From Corylus avellana (Eukaryota; Streptophyta; Magnoliopsida; Fagales; Betulaceae), in contig NC_081548.1 in NCBI RefSeq assembly GCF_901000735.1, positions 13,464,354-13,528,353 on the forward strand: DNA of 64,000 bases, read 5' to 3'. How positions within the stretch are numbered: position 1 is the first letter of the stretch; every line of letters begins with the position of its first letter. Below the pieces are notes generated by a model that made no database searches, was not told where the DNA came from, and saw only the letters and a list, made by a program, of their open reading frames with translations. This document shows, one piece after another, positions 1 through 44,683 of this stretch. The position numbers and the translations under genes are program-made.

Positions 1-221
1 AGTTTTGGTGGCTGGAATGCGTGCCATCAACGAAACCAATGAGATCATGACCTTCAAGAAAGGGAACAACAACAACAACAACCACCTTCCAAAGGGAATA
101 GTTATCCCGTGTGAGTTTGAGGGTAATATGATGAGTGCCGTTGTGCAACGGATTTTGTGGTGCAACATACGTCATAGGTAGTGTGGTGGAAGAGGTGGTA
201 GAGGAAGAAGGAGAAGTAATC
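1..221 (-). mobile_element. Ty1-copia gag N-terminus (truncated by window edge)
   Basis: Read on the minus strand from an ATG ending at 221, an open frame runs off the left edge. It has a Ser/Thr-rich leader and then the start of the copia Gag/UBN2 region: an LTRDNYSLWK-type stretch followed by FLEGHDLIGFVDGT, which is typical of plant copia Gag. A primer-binding site and LTR lie directly upstream on this strand (255 onwards), so this is the 5' end of a copia element in minus orientation. Only about 74 codons are visible, so its integrity cannot be judged. It lies upstream of the first TrpRS exon visible in the window, probably in an intron. Confidence 0.7.
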
Positions 222-254
222 ATGAAAAAACAAATTGATGTTAGTCGTGTTGAG

Positions 255-420
255 GCTCTGATACCATATAGAGTTTTTGTGTAATGCTGCCTGTGTCAAC
301 AAGTGCAACATTGTTTGTATATGTAGCCAAGAATGAATTACAAGTCATTACTAACTTAAACTCTACAATACAATACAAGTTTAAATACTAGAGTCCTATC
401 ATAAGTCTTCTTCTTGATGC
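255..420 (-). repeat. Copia PBS and truncated 5' LTR
   Basis: GCTCTGATACCA at 255-266 is, on the minus strand, TGGTATCAGAGC, the usual initiator-tRNA-Met primer-binding site of plant LTR elements. The AT-rich sequence from about 267 to 420 is the adjoining LTR. It is cut short where LINE sequence begins near 430, so neither the outer LTR end nor a target duplication is seen. Confidence 0.6.
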
Positions 421-429
421 TTATCATCC

Positions 430-975
430 TTTGTGTTGTCTCTAGGAGTTTGAGTTTGAGTAGGTCTAATATTGTCAATTGGTGTTGTATGTGCAAGATG
501 AACGGGGAGTTTGTGGATCATCTTCTTTTGCATTGTGAGGTTGTTTGTGCCTTATGGAATGCTATCTTTAGTCGCTTTGGGTTGCCTTGGGTTATACTTA
601 GATGAGTTGTAGACTTGTTTGCTTGTTGGAAGGGGGCTGTTGGTAGCACTCAGAGTGCAGTTTTGTGGAAGATGGTGCATTTTTACCTTCTATGGTGTTT
701 TTGGAGGGAAAGAAATGATAGAAATTTCGGGGACCATGGGAGAACGATGATGGAACTTAAGTATTTTTTTCTTTATTATTCTTTATCTTTGGACAGCTGC
801 GTTTGCCTTTCCTTATGTGCTTAGTTTTCGTGATTTTTTATTTTATTTTTTTATTTTTTATAATTTTTATTTTTCTTTCTAGCTAGGTGTTTCTCTTGTA
901 TACTTTCTATGTACCTAGGTTGCACTTTTCACTTTTAATAATATCTTGATTAGTTATCTTTTTTGACATAGATTA
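430..975 (+). mobile_element. LINE (L1-type) 3' fragment, zf-RVT region
   Basis: Plus-strand frames with one in-frame stop (603-605) encode the C-terminal zinc-finger region of plant L1 ORF2: WCCMCK, then DHLLLHCEV, then a WRERNDRNF-type motif. The T-rich 3' UTR runs to about 975 and resembles the 3' ends of the other LINEs here. It is 5'-truncated and lacks the RT and endonuclease domains. Confidence 0.75.
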
Positions 976-1792
976 GCCTTTTTTTGTTTGGCTTGTCATC
1001 AATTTATAAACTATTGATGTGAAACATCTGGTGAAAATGTCTTGAAAATCACACCAGCGGTTAGAACCCAATGAGACAGTCTTAGGACCTTGAATAAGGT
1101 TGTTTAAATCACTGTAACTGTTTGGGCTCTAACAGAGTGAAATAAGTTTAACTGCTGTGAAGTTCTGGACGAATAATGTTCAGTATTAGTTCCCTTCTGA
1201 TAATCAAATTACACCTTTTGCTAACTCCATTGGAAAGCATGTCAAATTTATTTGCACCTACTTACCACCGATTGCTGGTCTTAGTTTCTCGTTGGATTTC
1301 AAAAATTTGAGTTGCAGTGATGAGCTTGGAAGCATACGTTTTCAAATTCTTTCTTTTTGTAGAATGAGCGCCTTTTCTCTTTCTTCATAAGGAGTAACAA
1401 TTTGCTAAGGCAAGGCTATGGATGACTATGTCAGTTTGTTATTGTATGCCCGTCATGTGTTGAGTGGGAGTCATATGTTTCACCATATTGAGTGATGGGA
1501 TGAAATTTATGTTTTGTTTGAAAAACTGATTCACAAGTGCATATATTTAATTCAGCTTGCTAGATTAAACACAGAGTGAATGAGGTTTCCCTTCATTGCT
1601 CACAAATACCATTTTACGTCAGCTAAATGATCATGGTTAATAAATTCTATATTGCTCACTTTTCTTCAAGGAGGTGGTTGACAGTTTCAAACCATTACTT
1701 GCTTCTACATACTTCAATGAAAAAAATTTATTTTATTGACTTATTTTGTTTTACATGTTTTAACAAGCAATGCTGTGTTTTCAATCATGCAG

Positions 1793-34234
<32,442 letters not shown>

Positions 34235-34917
34235 GCAAAATTGATGCTGCAAGAAAAGTTCTTGCTAAATGATGAGTAATACAGAAACCTAGATTTAAGT
34301 TTTGGATGATACATGATTGTGAACAATTTTTTTGAAGTAAATCTCTAAGCATATTCTTTGAGTGAAAATAAAATGTTACATGAGGGCCCCACAAATTTTT
34401 GATGTAGTTACCTCTACTTCTCTTGTCCTATTGATGCACGTATGCATTCCTGGCGCTTCTAAGAATCAGGTAGTTTTAGGTTTTATTTTGTCTAATCTTT
34501 TAGAATTACCAACTCGTATTTGTTGTGTAATGGAAATTTTGATGTTATAATTATCAACTAGGTTTTGCTTTTCCATTTGTCATATTTACTCAGTCAGCCC
34601 GACAACAAATAGCATATTGTCGTTTGTCTCTCCTCTGAAATCATGTAGCATGAAGCAATAGCTTTGTCACTAGCCCATTTGACACCTTTCTTTTTGTGTG
34701 GCCTCAGTCTGTATGATAGTTTGCTTTGCTTGTGATTTTTTATTTCATGAAAACAAATTCACTTCTTTTTTATTGTATTTCCTTTTAAGCATTTAAAGAG
34801 ATTTGGTCTTGCGACTTAAGAAAAATCTTAGCCACATTTGTGCTATATCACCTAGTTAGTCTACGTCATGTGGCGCATCAACGCCACATGATGTTACTAG
34901 GTTGTGCTTGATACCAT
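34235..34917 (+). other. TrpRS 3' UTR and flank
   Basis: AT-rich sequence after the TrpRS stop. AAAATAAAATG near 34365 could serve as a plant polyadenylation region. No other feature was seen before the copia LTR. Confidence 0.4.
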
Positions 34918-34922
34918 AATTA

Positions 34923-35122
34923 TGTCAGTCAGATACGATATATATATATATATATATGGCATAATTTTGTATTATAGTTATAATATCTTGTAATTAATAG
35001 GTAGATTTTAGTTGCCTTATTTGTTCTCCTAGATTGCTGTAATCGCCGAGATACAGCTTGTAATTAGCTAGACAATTCCTATACAATATGAGAAACCCTC
35101 ACATTGAGAGGTATTCAAGACA
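34923..35122 (+). repeat. Copia 5' LTR
   Basis: TGTCAGTCAGATACGATATA to CAAGACA, directly followed by the PBS. It lacks about 20 bp after the TA run that the 3' LTR has, and there are scattered substitutions between the two LTRs, so the insertion is not recent. Confidence 0.85.
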
Positions 35123-38100
35123 TGGTATCAGAGCCTAAATCATCTAAATTAGGGTTGTGATTCGAGTTTTTTGAGTTGGGTCGAGACTGTGCTATTGGTC
35201 TCTTTGGCTGTCGGTAACTTCAGGGGAAGTTGTCGATAATTCTGGTGAGGGTTCCAAACTGCTATTCGGCAGTTTCTGTTGAAGTTAAGGAATTTATTCT
35301 TACTGGAATTTCTTCTTAGTGGCTGTCGGCAGACTCTGTGGAGGTTGTCGATAGGTCCTGTGGTTGCTATTCCTTGCCAGAGCAGTCTTGGAGTGGATGT
35401 CGGTGATTTCTGGAGGATTTGGGGCTGCCGGCGATTTCTGGAGGAGGTGGGCTGTCGGCTTTGATCTCGCTCTTGTCGGTGAAGTTCTCATAGCCGATAT
35501 TGTCATGTGGCTTGTTTTTGAGCGTGGAGTGTGGAGCTATTTTTGGTGCGGTGAGCGTGGAGCGTGGTTTAGGGCTTGCTATTTGGACTGTCGGCTGTTT
35601 CTGGTTGGTGCGGTGAGCGTGGTTTAGGGCTTGCTGGGTGGGTTGAAGTTTGGATTTGGGCTTGCTGTTTGGTGCGGTCAGCAATCAGCAAATTAGGATT
35701 GCTGTTTGGCTTGCTTGGACTTGGGCTTGTTGGGCTTGGGCTTGGTTGCTGTTTGGGTTGCTATTCTGGTGTGTTGCTGGTTACTGTTTGGTGCTGTTTG
35801 ACTTGAGTGGACTTGGGCTTGCTGTTCAACAAATCTGGTGGGCCTGTTACTCCTTTATCAGGTTTTATAATTTCTAATTCTTTGATTTCATCATGTCTTC
35901 TAGTGAAACTTTTGGGATCTGTTTTACTGGAAAAAATTATTCTGCTTGAGAATTCCTGTTTCAATTGTTTGTTATGGGAAAAGAGTTGTGGGGCCATATA
36001 GACGGTAGTGATCCAGCTCCTACGGAGACTAAGGAGTTGGCTAAATGGAGGGTCAAGGATGCACGTGTGAAGCCCTGGATCTTAGGGTCTGTTGATCCTC
36101 TTATTGTGTTCAATCTGAGTCCTTTTAAGACTGCGAAGACCATGTGGGAGTATTTGCTGAAGGTTTATCACTAGGACAATACTGCACGCCGTTTTCAGTT
36201 GGAATATGAGATTGCTAGTTACACTTAAGGCAATCTCTCCATTCCGGAGTATTTTTCTGGTTTTCAGAATTTATGGGGAGAATTTTCTGATATGGTTTAT
36301 GCGAAGGTACATACTGCATCTCTTTCTATTGTTCAGGCTGTTCATGGAGAGATCAATTCCTGATGAAATTACGCTCTGAATTTGAGGTTACTCGCTCAAA
36401 TTTAACGAACCGGGATCCTTCTCCTTCTTTGGAAGTTTGTTTTGGAGAATTACTTCGCGAGGAGCAACGTCTTCTCACACAGGCTATGTTCCAGCAAGAT
36501 ATCAACCCGAATCCAGAGCCTATGCAGCCTATGGGAAAGGGAAGGGTAATGATATGCGCAAGGTCCAGTGTTTCAGCTGCAAAGAGTATTGTCATATTGC
36601 CACCAACTATCTTTCAACTACTGTAAGAAACAGGGTCACTTTATTAAAGAATTTCTCACTCGGCCTCAGAATCGTCAAGCTACCGCCTATCAGGCTGCAG
36701 TGAACACCTCTTCTGCTCTAGTGATGTCCTCAGCTTCCTCTTCTACGGCCGGATCAACTGTTCTTACTCTTGAAATGGTCCAACAAATGATTATGTCAAC
36801 CTTTTCCGCCTTAGGGCTCCAAGGTAATGGTACTATTTCGTATAAGTCTTGGCTTATTGATTTTACTGCATCCAATCATACGACTAGATCGTCTGATACA
36901 CTTTGCAATGTTCATCCATATCATGGTTCATCCCATATTCAAGTAACTAATGGGAGTCATTTAGCTATTAATGAAGTAGAAGATATCAATTATTTATTCA
37001 GAGATGTTTATGTATCTCTTGGACTTTCTAATAGTCTTATTTCAGTTGGTCAGTTAGTTGAAAAAAACTATGATGTCCATTTCTTTCGTGATGGTTGTCT
37101 TGTGTAGGATCAGGTGTCAGGGAAGATAATTGCGAAGGGCCTAAAGTTGGCAGACTATTTCCACTGCATTTTTCAATTTCTAGTTGTTTATCTTTGGCTT
37201 GTATGACAGTTAACACTCCGAACGAAGTATGGCACAAACGTTTGGGTCATTCGAACTCTGTTATTCTGTCTCATACGTTAAATTCTGATTTGTTAGGCAA
37301 TAAAGAACGAGTTCTAAAAATTTGTCATTTGACTGTTTTGTATGCAAACTTGGTAAGAGTAAGACTCCATTTTCTTCTCATGGTAGTCGTGTTGCAAAAT
37401 GCTTTGATATTGTGCGTAGTGATGTTTGGGGCATTTTTCCTGTAATTTCTCATGCTCAATATAAATATCTTGTGACATTCATAGATGATTTTAGTCGGTA
37501 TATTTGGGTCTATTTTCTTCGGGCCAAATTTGAGGTCCTGTCTGTTTTTCAAACCTTTGTAGCATATATTGAGAACCAATTTTCTACAGGTATTAAGATT
37601 TTGAGGTTTGATTCTGGTGGAGAATACATGTCCCACGAGTTTCAAGATTTCTTACACTAAAAAGGAATTGTCTCTCAGCGCTCTTGTCGTTATACTCAGC
37701 AAAATGAGGTGGCGGAACGAAAGAACCGACATCTCTTGGACGTTGTTTGCACCTTATTCCTTGAGTCCTCTGTTCCTTCTAAATTCTTGGTTGAGGCATT
37801 ATCTATTGCAGTTTACTTAATTAATAGACTGTCCTCTCAGGTCTTGAATTTTGATTCTCCTTATTATCGTTTGTATCATCAGCATCCTAGCTATCTTAAT
37901 CTGCATACTTTTAGATGTGTTTGTTTTGTTCATTTACCTCCTCATGAACGTCACAAACTTTCAGCTCAGTCTGTTAAATGTGCCTTTATAGGTTATAGTC
38001 TTTTTCACAAAGGTTATGTTTACTATGATCCTTGTTCTAACAAATTTCGTATATCTCGTAACAAATTTCGTATATCTCGTAATGTTGTTTTCTTTGAGAA

Positions 38101-39775
38101 TCAATGTTTCTTTTTTACACATGTTGTGTCATTACCTGAGATTAGTATTCTACCTTGTTTTGATGAATTACCTCCTCTGCCTGAACGGTTCAAACCTAGA
38201 ATTGTGTATACTCGATGTCTACCGACTTTGCCCTTTCCCGAGATTGACCCTTCATTTGAAAGTGTTTTGACAACTTCCCCTCAAATTGACCCGCCATCTA
38301 AGACATTGCCTGAGTCTGGTTCTCGACGATTTGCCCGAGTATCACACCCTCCTGATCGGTATGGTTTTTCTCACACTTCTTTTAATGCCACTTTGTCTTC
38401 TATTTCCATTCCTACATGCTTTTCCGAGGCTGTTAAATATGAATGTTGGCGGAAAGTGATGCATGATGAACTTCAGGCTCTCCAGGACAGTCATACATGG
38501 GACGTGGTTCCTTGCCCCTCTAATGTTATTTCTATTGCCGCCTCCCAAGGCTGGCCACTTCACTAGATGGACGTCAAAAATGCTTTCCTTCATGGTGATC
38601 TCAAAGAGGATATTTACATGACTCCTCTGGGTTTGTTTTCTTCTCCATCTGCTGCTGTGTGTAAGTTAAAGCGGTCTCTCTATGGCTTAAAACATGCTCC
38701 CCGGGCATGGTTTGAAAAATTCAGGTCTACGCTGCTTCGCTTCTCCTTTGTCCAAAGCCAATATGACTCCTCTTTGTTCCTTTGCAAGACTCCGACTGGT
38801 TTCGTTCTTTTACTTTATGTGGATGATATTGTCATTGCTGACACTGACTCCAATTTGATTGGCCATTTCAAGCAGAATCTTCAGGCTTCTTTTCATATGA
38901 AAGACCTTGGTCCTCTTACGTACTTTTTGGGGTTGGAGGTGCACACTGATTCTTCAGGTATATTCTTGAATCAACACAAATATACACAGGACTTGATTAG
39001 CCTGGTTGGTCTTCAAGATTCTTCTTTGGTGGATACCCCTATGGAAGTTAATGTGAAATATCAAAGTGAGGAGGGTGATCTTCTTTCTGATCCTACGGTG
39101 TTCCAATAGTTGGTAGGCAGCTTGAACTATTTGATTATTACTCGACCTGATATTTCCTTCGCTGTCCAGCAGGTTAGCCGGTTTATGCAAACTTCGCACC
39201 ATCTTCATTGAGCTGCAGTTCGCCGTATCATTCGCTATCTTTGGGACCTGGCCGTAGGTTGTTCTTTCCAACCGGCTCTCCTTTTCGCCTTGTTGCTTAA
39301 AGTGATGCGGATTGGGCAGGATGTCTTAATACTCAGCAGTCTGTCACGGGTTGGTGCATGTTTCTTGCTGATTCTTTGATTTCTTGGAGGAGTAAGAAAA
39401 AAGCTCGCGTTTCTAAATCATCTACTAAATCCAAATACCGGGCAATGTCTGCTGTTTGTTTTGAGATTGTTTGACTTAGTGAGCTTCTGGCTGAGTTTGG
39501 TTTTTCTCAATCTGATTATACTCATCTTCATGCTGATAATACTAATGCCATTCAAATAGTTGCTAATTCTGTTTACCATGAACGTACGGAGCATATTGAG
39601 GTAGACTGCCATTCTATTCAGGAAGCCTTGGACACTCGTGTTATATCTCTTCCTCATGTTTTCACTGATCTCCAGATAACTGACGTATTTACGATGGCCA
39701 TGACACGACAGCGTCATCAATTCCTTGTGGGCAAATTGATGATTTTTAATCGACCAACATCAATTTAAGGGGGGA

Positions 39776-39991
39776 TATCAGTTAGATACGATATATATAT
39801 ATATAGTATCTAGTCTCTCTAGTTATGGCATAATTTTGTATTATAGCAATAGTATCTTGTAATTAATAGGTAGATTTTAGTTGCCTTATTTATTCTCCTA
39901 AATTGCTGTAATCGCTGAGATACAGCCTGTAATTAGCTAAACAATTCCTATATAATATGAGAAACCCTTACATTGAGAGGTATTTAATACA
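39776..39991 (+). repeat. Copia 3' LTR
   Basis: TATCAGTTAGATACGATATA to TTAATACA after the polypurine tract. It aligns with 34923-35122 apart from an extra GTATCTAGTCTCTCTAGTT stretch and point changes. The first dinucleotide is TA instead of TG. Confidence 0.85.
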
Positions 39992-40892
39992 ATTGACAAT
40001 TTATAACGATTTAGGAAAAGCATTAACCACATTTGCACCACAACTCCAAAATGACTAATCAAATTGGAGTTACCTAGAATTATTTATGAAGCCTAAGTTT
40101 ACCTAGTTGAACCCACGTGGGATATAGCATAAGCTCCGTTATAATTCCACTTACTCTATGTGGACAATTCATCTTTTCAATGTGGGACTAACTTTTTAGG
40201 TGTCACATTTGATCCTTTTTTTTTTTTTCGTTGGGTTTTATGGACTATCATCATCAACATGATGTCTGTAACAACTTTCACCAGTAATATTGTGATGAAA
40301 GTATTGTGGATGTTGTACATGGTTCGTCACAACACATGCTTAACTTTCTATGTAAACCTTTTAAGGTTTTGTTAGCTTTTGTATGCAACACCCAGTTAGG
40401 AACATGCTGCTATTCATAGAATGGACAAACATCAACTTGAAAATTTTTGTAGTTGGCTTGATTCTGAATTTTTGCAGCATATGGATATACTGATGAGGGG
40501 ACTTACTAGTTGGCACATAATTTAGGTGCCAAATTCTACAATTTTTGTTTTATAGAAATCCTTTAAACCATTTTAATGTTAACATCTCTAGATGTCATAA
40601 TTAAATATTCAATAAAGGAATGTTCATGCTACTACTTTTCCATCTTATGCTAGGAAAGGTGTCATTAGATTTTTGAAAATTCATTTCAACACAGAAGAGA
40701 ATGATAGCATTACTAGTAGGGGTTTTTCGTGTCGATGGTGAGATTCTTATCCAAGACACAAGCGAATATAGCAAGAGGGAATTTTAATCTCTCCAATAAA
40801 AGGGGGCGGGGGGGAAAATAACTTTATATTCTCATCCCATTCCACCCATATTCAAAGGCTTCTTTTACAAAGTAGGAGATGTGCCCACACGT
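39992..40892. other. Intergenic, AT-rich, no feature recognised
   Basis: No ORF with a recognisable domain and no terminal-repeat structure was seen. Confidence 0.45.
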
Positions 40893-41133
40893 CTGGAATT
40901 TCTGTTGGAACTTAACAGGGAGGAGCCAATGGCCCTGCAAAACCTTTCTCCACGCGTTCTACACACGCTTTCTTTCTGGAATTTCTGTTGGAACTTGACA
41001 GGGAGGAGCCAATGGCCCTGCAAAACCTTTCTCTACGCGTTCTACACACGCTTTCTTTCTGGAATTTCTGTCGGAACTAGCAGCCAATGGCCCTGCAAAA
41101 CCTTTCTCCACGCGTTCTGCACACGCTTTCTTC
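40893..41133. repeat. 83-bp tandem repeat, three copies
   Basis: Units begin CTGGAATTTCTG at 40893, 40976 and 41059. The first two are nearly identical; the third lacks a few bases around GACAGGGAGG. Each contains CAATGGCCCTGCAAAACC and ACGCGTTCTACACACGC. The long frames on both strands here arise from the repeat, not from a protein. Confidence 0.9.
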
Positions 41134-43072
41134 CCTCCTCTCTTTGTTGGGTGGCAAAGGAATAAAGGAAAATCCTTCTCCAATAATTGTTTGCTTCTTT
41201 CATCTTCTGGTGAGAATTGTAGAGAGATGGGGATAGAGAAAGACAGTTGGTGGACCACTGCGTGCCTGCCGGCTAGTTTAAAGGTAGTATTCTCATTTCG
41301 ATCATAATTTTTTCTTTATGCTTTTTTTGCTTCGTCACTGCCTTCTGTGGCTTCTCAGTTTCCCATGTAATGTTTTATTCCCCAGTTGGTGGAAGATCTT
41401 TGACTTTGGGTTGCAAAATTATGAAAGAAAAAATCTTGCTTGAAGGTGTTGCTGAGTTGCTGAAGAGGGACAGTATGGGAACTATGATTGCCTCTAGCTA
41501 AGATGCTTATTTTATTAATTAGAAAAAAAAAAAAAAAAATTTGCCATCAACCTTTTCTATCGTACTGCCATAAACTTTTGAAGCTAGAGGAATCCCAGTA
41601 TATGCATTATTGACACCTTTGGGTAGCAAGAAAGTTGTCAGATATCGTTGACGTTGCCGTTCTAATTAATCCTTGTATGAAAAAGAAAAAAGAATTTAAG
41701 GGTTGATTGTTATTTCAAGTGAAATGAAGAGAATTTACTTTTGTTGTATCTAAACGCATACATGATTCTATGTCATTTAAATTTTTTAAATAATGTTCTC
41801 TTCACCCGATACAAGACGGTCAAAGATGGGGAGCAATATGCTTTGACCTGCAAACTCAATCATTCCGTAGGATAACATATATGCTATTAAATATTTGAAA
41901 AACTCAAATTCACTACAAGAAAGAAAAATAGAAGGATTTTGAAAACATTACCATTTCGGAGTAAAGAAAATTCTAGTCTTTGGCTTTGGATTACCATAAG
42001 TACCTTAAAATTACAAAATAAATAAATAAAATAAAAAGAAAAGAAAAAGATGAATGACGTAGGAGGCTTTGGCTTCTTTGTTAACGCCTTTTATTGGTGT
42101 TTCAACTTGAAATTTCAAATTGTTTCTCTTTTTGGAGCAAAACACGAAGAAATGTTACGCTCACTCTTACTCTCGTATTTTCATTTTTGAGAAATGCCAA
42201 GTTTTTCAAGAATTTCTTTCAAAATTTAAGTTTCAAATTGAAGTGTCGCAATCCCTTCACCTTATGTCTTTATTTACTAAAACAATAGATCACGTGAGAT
42301 GGTGATCCATCAGTTTGAAACCAAAATTTTGAGAAAAGCCTTGAAAAAATTACATTTTTCCCCACTTTCATATTTCTTAACGTAATTTCTAAAATAACCA
42401 TTAGATTAAAATTTAATAATAATCAATTTCAAACTCAATAATAATTTTAAAAATCGCGTCAATAAATATGAAAATGTACAATACATTACTAGCTACAATA
42501 CATGTCTTGTCTTTAGAAATTGGAAAGACCCCCATTTGGCCATGTAAAATATAGGTATAGATTGTAGTTAGTGGCTATTGCTCTTAAGTTTCACTTTAAA
42601 AAATAAAAAATAAATAAAAGGGAAGCTTAGTAGGAAGCTTCCCCTAAAAAAAGGAAATTAAAGCAGAGTGTAAAAGAGAAGGAGAATTTAGGAGGGAAGA
42701 AACTTAGGTATCAAATCTCTCAAATTAAAATCAAAATAGGTAAAAGCATAGAGAGAGGGTTCTGAACATATAATTAAATTTATATGAAATTGATATATTT
42801 ATTTATTATTAAATGAAAATGAAAATGAAAATGAAAATGATTTTATTGAAACAAGTTGTGTGGGGTATTTAGAATCTCCGTACGTACTAGATACTAGGAC
42901 CCAAATAAGGATATGAAAGAAAGAATCAAGTTCGTGGGCACGTACCCCTTGATAATAGAGGAAGAGATACTCTTTGTCTCTTTATATCTTCCTTTTCACC
43001 ACCTCTCGCTCTCTCGCCCGTGCATGTACTTTTATGCAGTACCTCCACCCATTCCTGGCCTCTCCCGTATGC
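41134..43072. other. Intergenic, AT-rich, upstream of HPt gene
   Basis: Nothing with coding character is recognisable. An ATG at 41227 opens 19 codons before a GT, without partner exons. CACTACAAGAAA at 41911 resembles a CACTA terminus, but no matching end or element lies next to it. Short A-rich and GAAAAT repeats occur (42816-42839). Confidence 0.4.
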
Positions 43073-43082
43073 CTATATATAT
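43073..43082 (+). promoter_or_regulatory. Probable TATA box of HPt gene
   Basis: CTATATATAT lies 76-85 bp upstream of the HPt ATG (43158), in a pyrimidine-rich promoter-like context. A GA microsatellite (about 43133-43155), common in plant 5' UTRs, lies between it and the start codon. Confidence 0.5.
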
Positions 43083-43157
43083 CACTTTAGACGACAACCC
43101 ATTTTCTAATTCGATCCATTTTGTCATAGAGAAAAAGAGAGAGAGAGAGAGAGAGAA

Positions 43158-44539
43158 ATGGACAAAAATCGCTTGCAACGCCAGCTTGACATGAAGAGGT
43201 CCCTCATTGATCAGGTTAAAGTGCTCTCAATCTATCTAGTAGTACAATTAAATGAGACTGCACCTACTTCTTTGTATATGCTAGAAATATGCTTTGAAAA
43301 GATTTGTTTTACCGAAAGCAGAAGCTTTGCATATAAGGCTATATATAATATTTGCATGAGTGCATATATATTTTGCTTTCATGATTCTTTGTTTTGAATT
43401 TTGATCATGTTAGAATCAAATTCCTTAATTAAATCATATCTACGTGAGTCACCAAAGCTCTTCTTTTTTTTTTTTTTTTCGTTATTCTGTTTTAGCCTTT
43501 CAACCATATGCAGCCTTGGTTTTCTAAACCATACACAAGAGATATGGTGGACAGAAGGTTCCATGGCGTTGCAATACGTTTTTGCTCTGGTTATTCTAAA
43601 AATAGTTTGTATTTACGTGCCCTTGACGATGGGTGCATGAGAATGTCGACACTGTCCATATTCAGTTGTATTTATTATTAGGTTAGGAGACAGGAATATT
43701 GGAGCCTCACAAACAGACTTTCTCTTTTGAAAGAAGAAAACAGGCTCTTCACCATGATTTAATAATACATGTGAAAAAACATATTAATGTTTTCTTTTCT
43801 TTTCTATATATATATATAGAAAGAAAAAAAAAATGGAAGTTATATATATTTATGGTTGGATGTTGCAGGGGTACCTTGATGAGCAATTTATCCAGCTTGA
43901 GGAATTGCAAGACGAGGACAGCCCTAATTTTGTAGAGGATATGGTGACAATGTTCTATAACAATTCAGCTAGGCTGCTAGAAAACATAGAACAAGCACTG
44001 TAAGTACTATTTACAACGTTAATTAATTACTTAATTTTATTATTATTATTATTGTTTTTTCATTGTTTTCATATTTATTAATGATCTATATATCCATTCA
44101 GGGTTACTGGGCCTATTGATTTCCCTAAGCTGGACGATTATATGCACCAATTCAAAGGTAGTAGCTCAAGGTAAAATCCCTCTCTCTCTCTTAAAAGTAT
44201 GACAAAATTGATATGTTTAATTCTTTATATCATCAATAGATTGTTATCGAAATCAATTCATTCACTAGAGAATTTATTTATTTATTTTGCAGCATTGGAG
44301 CTACTAGAGTGAAGAACGAATGCACACGATTCCTAGAACACTGCACGGCCGGAAATGCGGAAGGGTAATTTATTTAAAAATGCTCGGCCTTGTTGGATGA
44401 ACGTTAGATAAAATTATCGTATTTAACAATTTTTTTTTTTTTCTTTTGCAGATGCGTTAGGACTTTCCTACGAGTCAAACAAGAGCATGCAATTTTGAGG
44501 ACGAAGCTGGAAACTTATTTTCAGGTATCTTTAATTCTC

Positions 44540-44570
<31 letters not shown>

Positions 44571-44683
44571 TCTCTTTGTGTGTATATTTATCCCCTTTAA
44601 TTATTCTTATATTTGCTTGCTATATTATGTAGTTGGCAAGACAAGCTGGATCATCTGCATCTGGAGGAGCCAAAGCCAGATGA
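43158..44683 (+). CDS. Histidine-containing phosphotransfer protein (AHP family)
   Basis: Relays phosphate from cytokinin receptor-type hybrid histidine kinases to nuclear response regulators. Six exons: 43158-43214, 43869-43999, 44102-44170, 44293-44364, 44452-44524, 44633-44683. Together they are 453 nt, 150 residues plus TGA, the usual length for plant HPt proteins. Seen: MDKNRLQRQLDMKRSLIDQ, then GYLDEQFIQLEELQDED, NFVEDMVTMFYNNSARLLEN, the phospho-acceptor motif MHQFKGSSSSIGATRVK, and LRVKQEHAILRTKLETYFQL. The active His is present, unlike AHP6-type pseudo-HPts, which have Asn. All introns are GT-AG and phases agree. By memory it is closest to AHP4-like proteins. It looks functional and stands alone. 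Confidence 0.95.

Larger units (their letters stand above)
34923..39991 (+). mobile_element. Near-full-length Ty1-copia element
   Basis: 5.07 kb with two LTRs (34923-35122 and 39776-39991), PBS TGGTATCAGAGC at 35123-35134, and a polypurine tract AAGGGGGGA before the 3' LTR. In order: Gag (about 35893-36740: FVMGKELWGHIDGSDPAP; CCHC knuckle CFSCKEYCHIATN), protease (36850-37105: SWLIDFTASNHTT), pre-integrase (37230: WHKRLGHSN), integrase (37440-38110: FIDDFSRYIWVYFLRAKFEV; RFDSGGEYMSHEF), RT (38430-39060: MDVKNAFLHGDLKEDIYM; LLYVDDIVIA) and RNase H (39300-39690). Many in-frame stops, and a deletion in RT near 38560. Flanks AATTA and AATTG are a likely 5-bp duplication with one change. Inserted downstream of TrpRS. 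Confidence 0.9.

Noticed and set aside
35279..35997. Several overlapping 60-105-codon frames on both strands
   Set aside because: They lie in the leader of the copia element, a G/T-rich low-complexity stretch; no domains.
40881..41258. Overlapping 94- and 99-codon frames on both strands
   Set aside because: They arise from the 83-bp tandem repeat, whose unit length keeps stops out of some frames; the protein is repetitive without domain character.
41227..41284. ATG followed by 19 codons and a GT, looking like a first exon downstream of the 83-bp repeats
   Set aside because: No matching downstream exon, no family resemblance, and a stop soon after the next possible acceptor.
41911..41922. 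CACTACAAGAAA as a left terminus for the CACTA element at 49,736-55,276
   Set aside because: Flanking trinucleotides differ (ATT versus TCT), the HPt gene and a hAT element lie between, and no subterminal repeats follow it.
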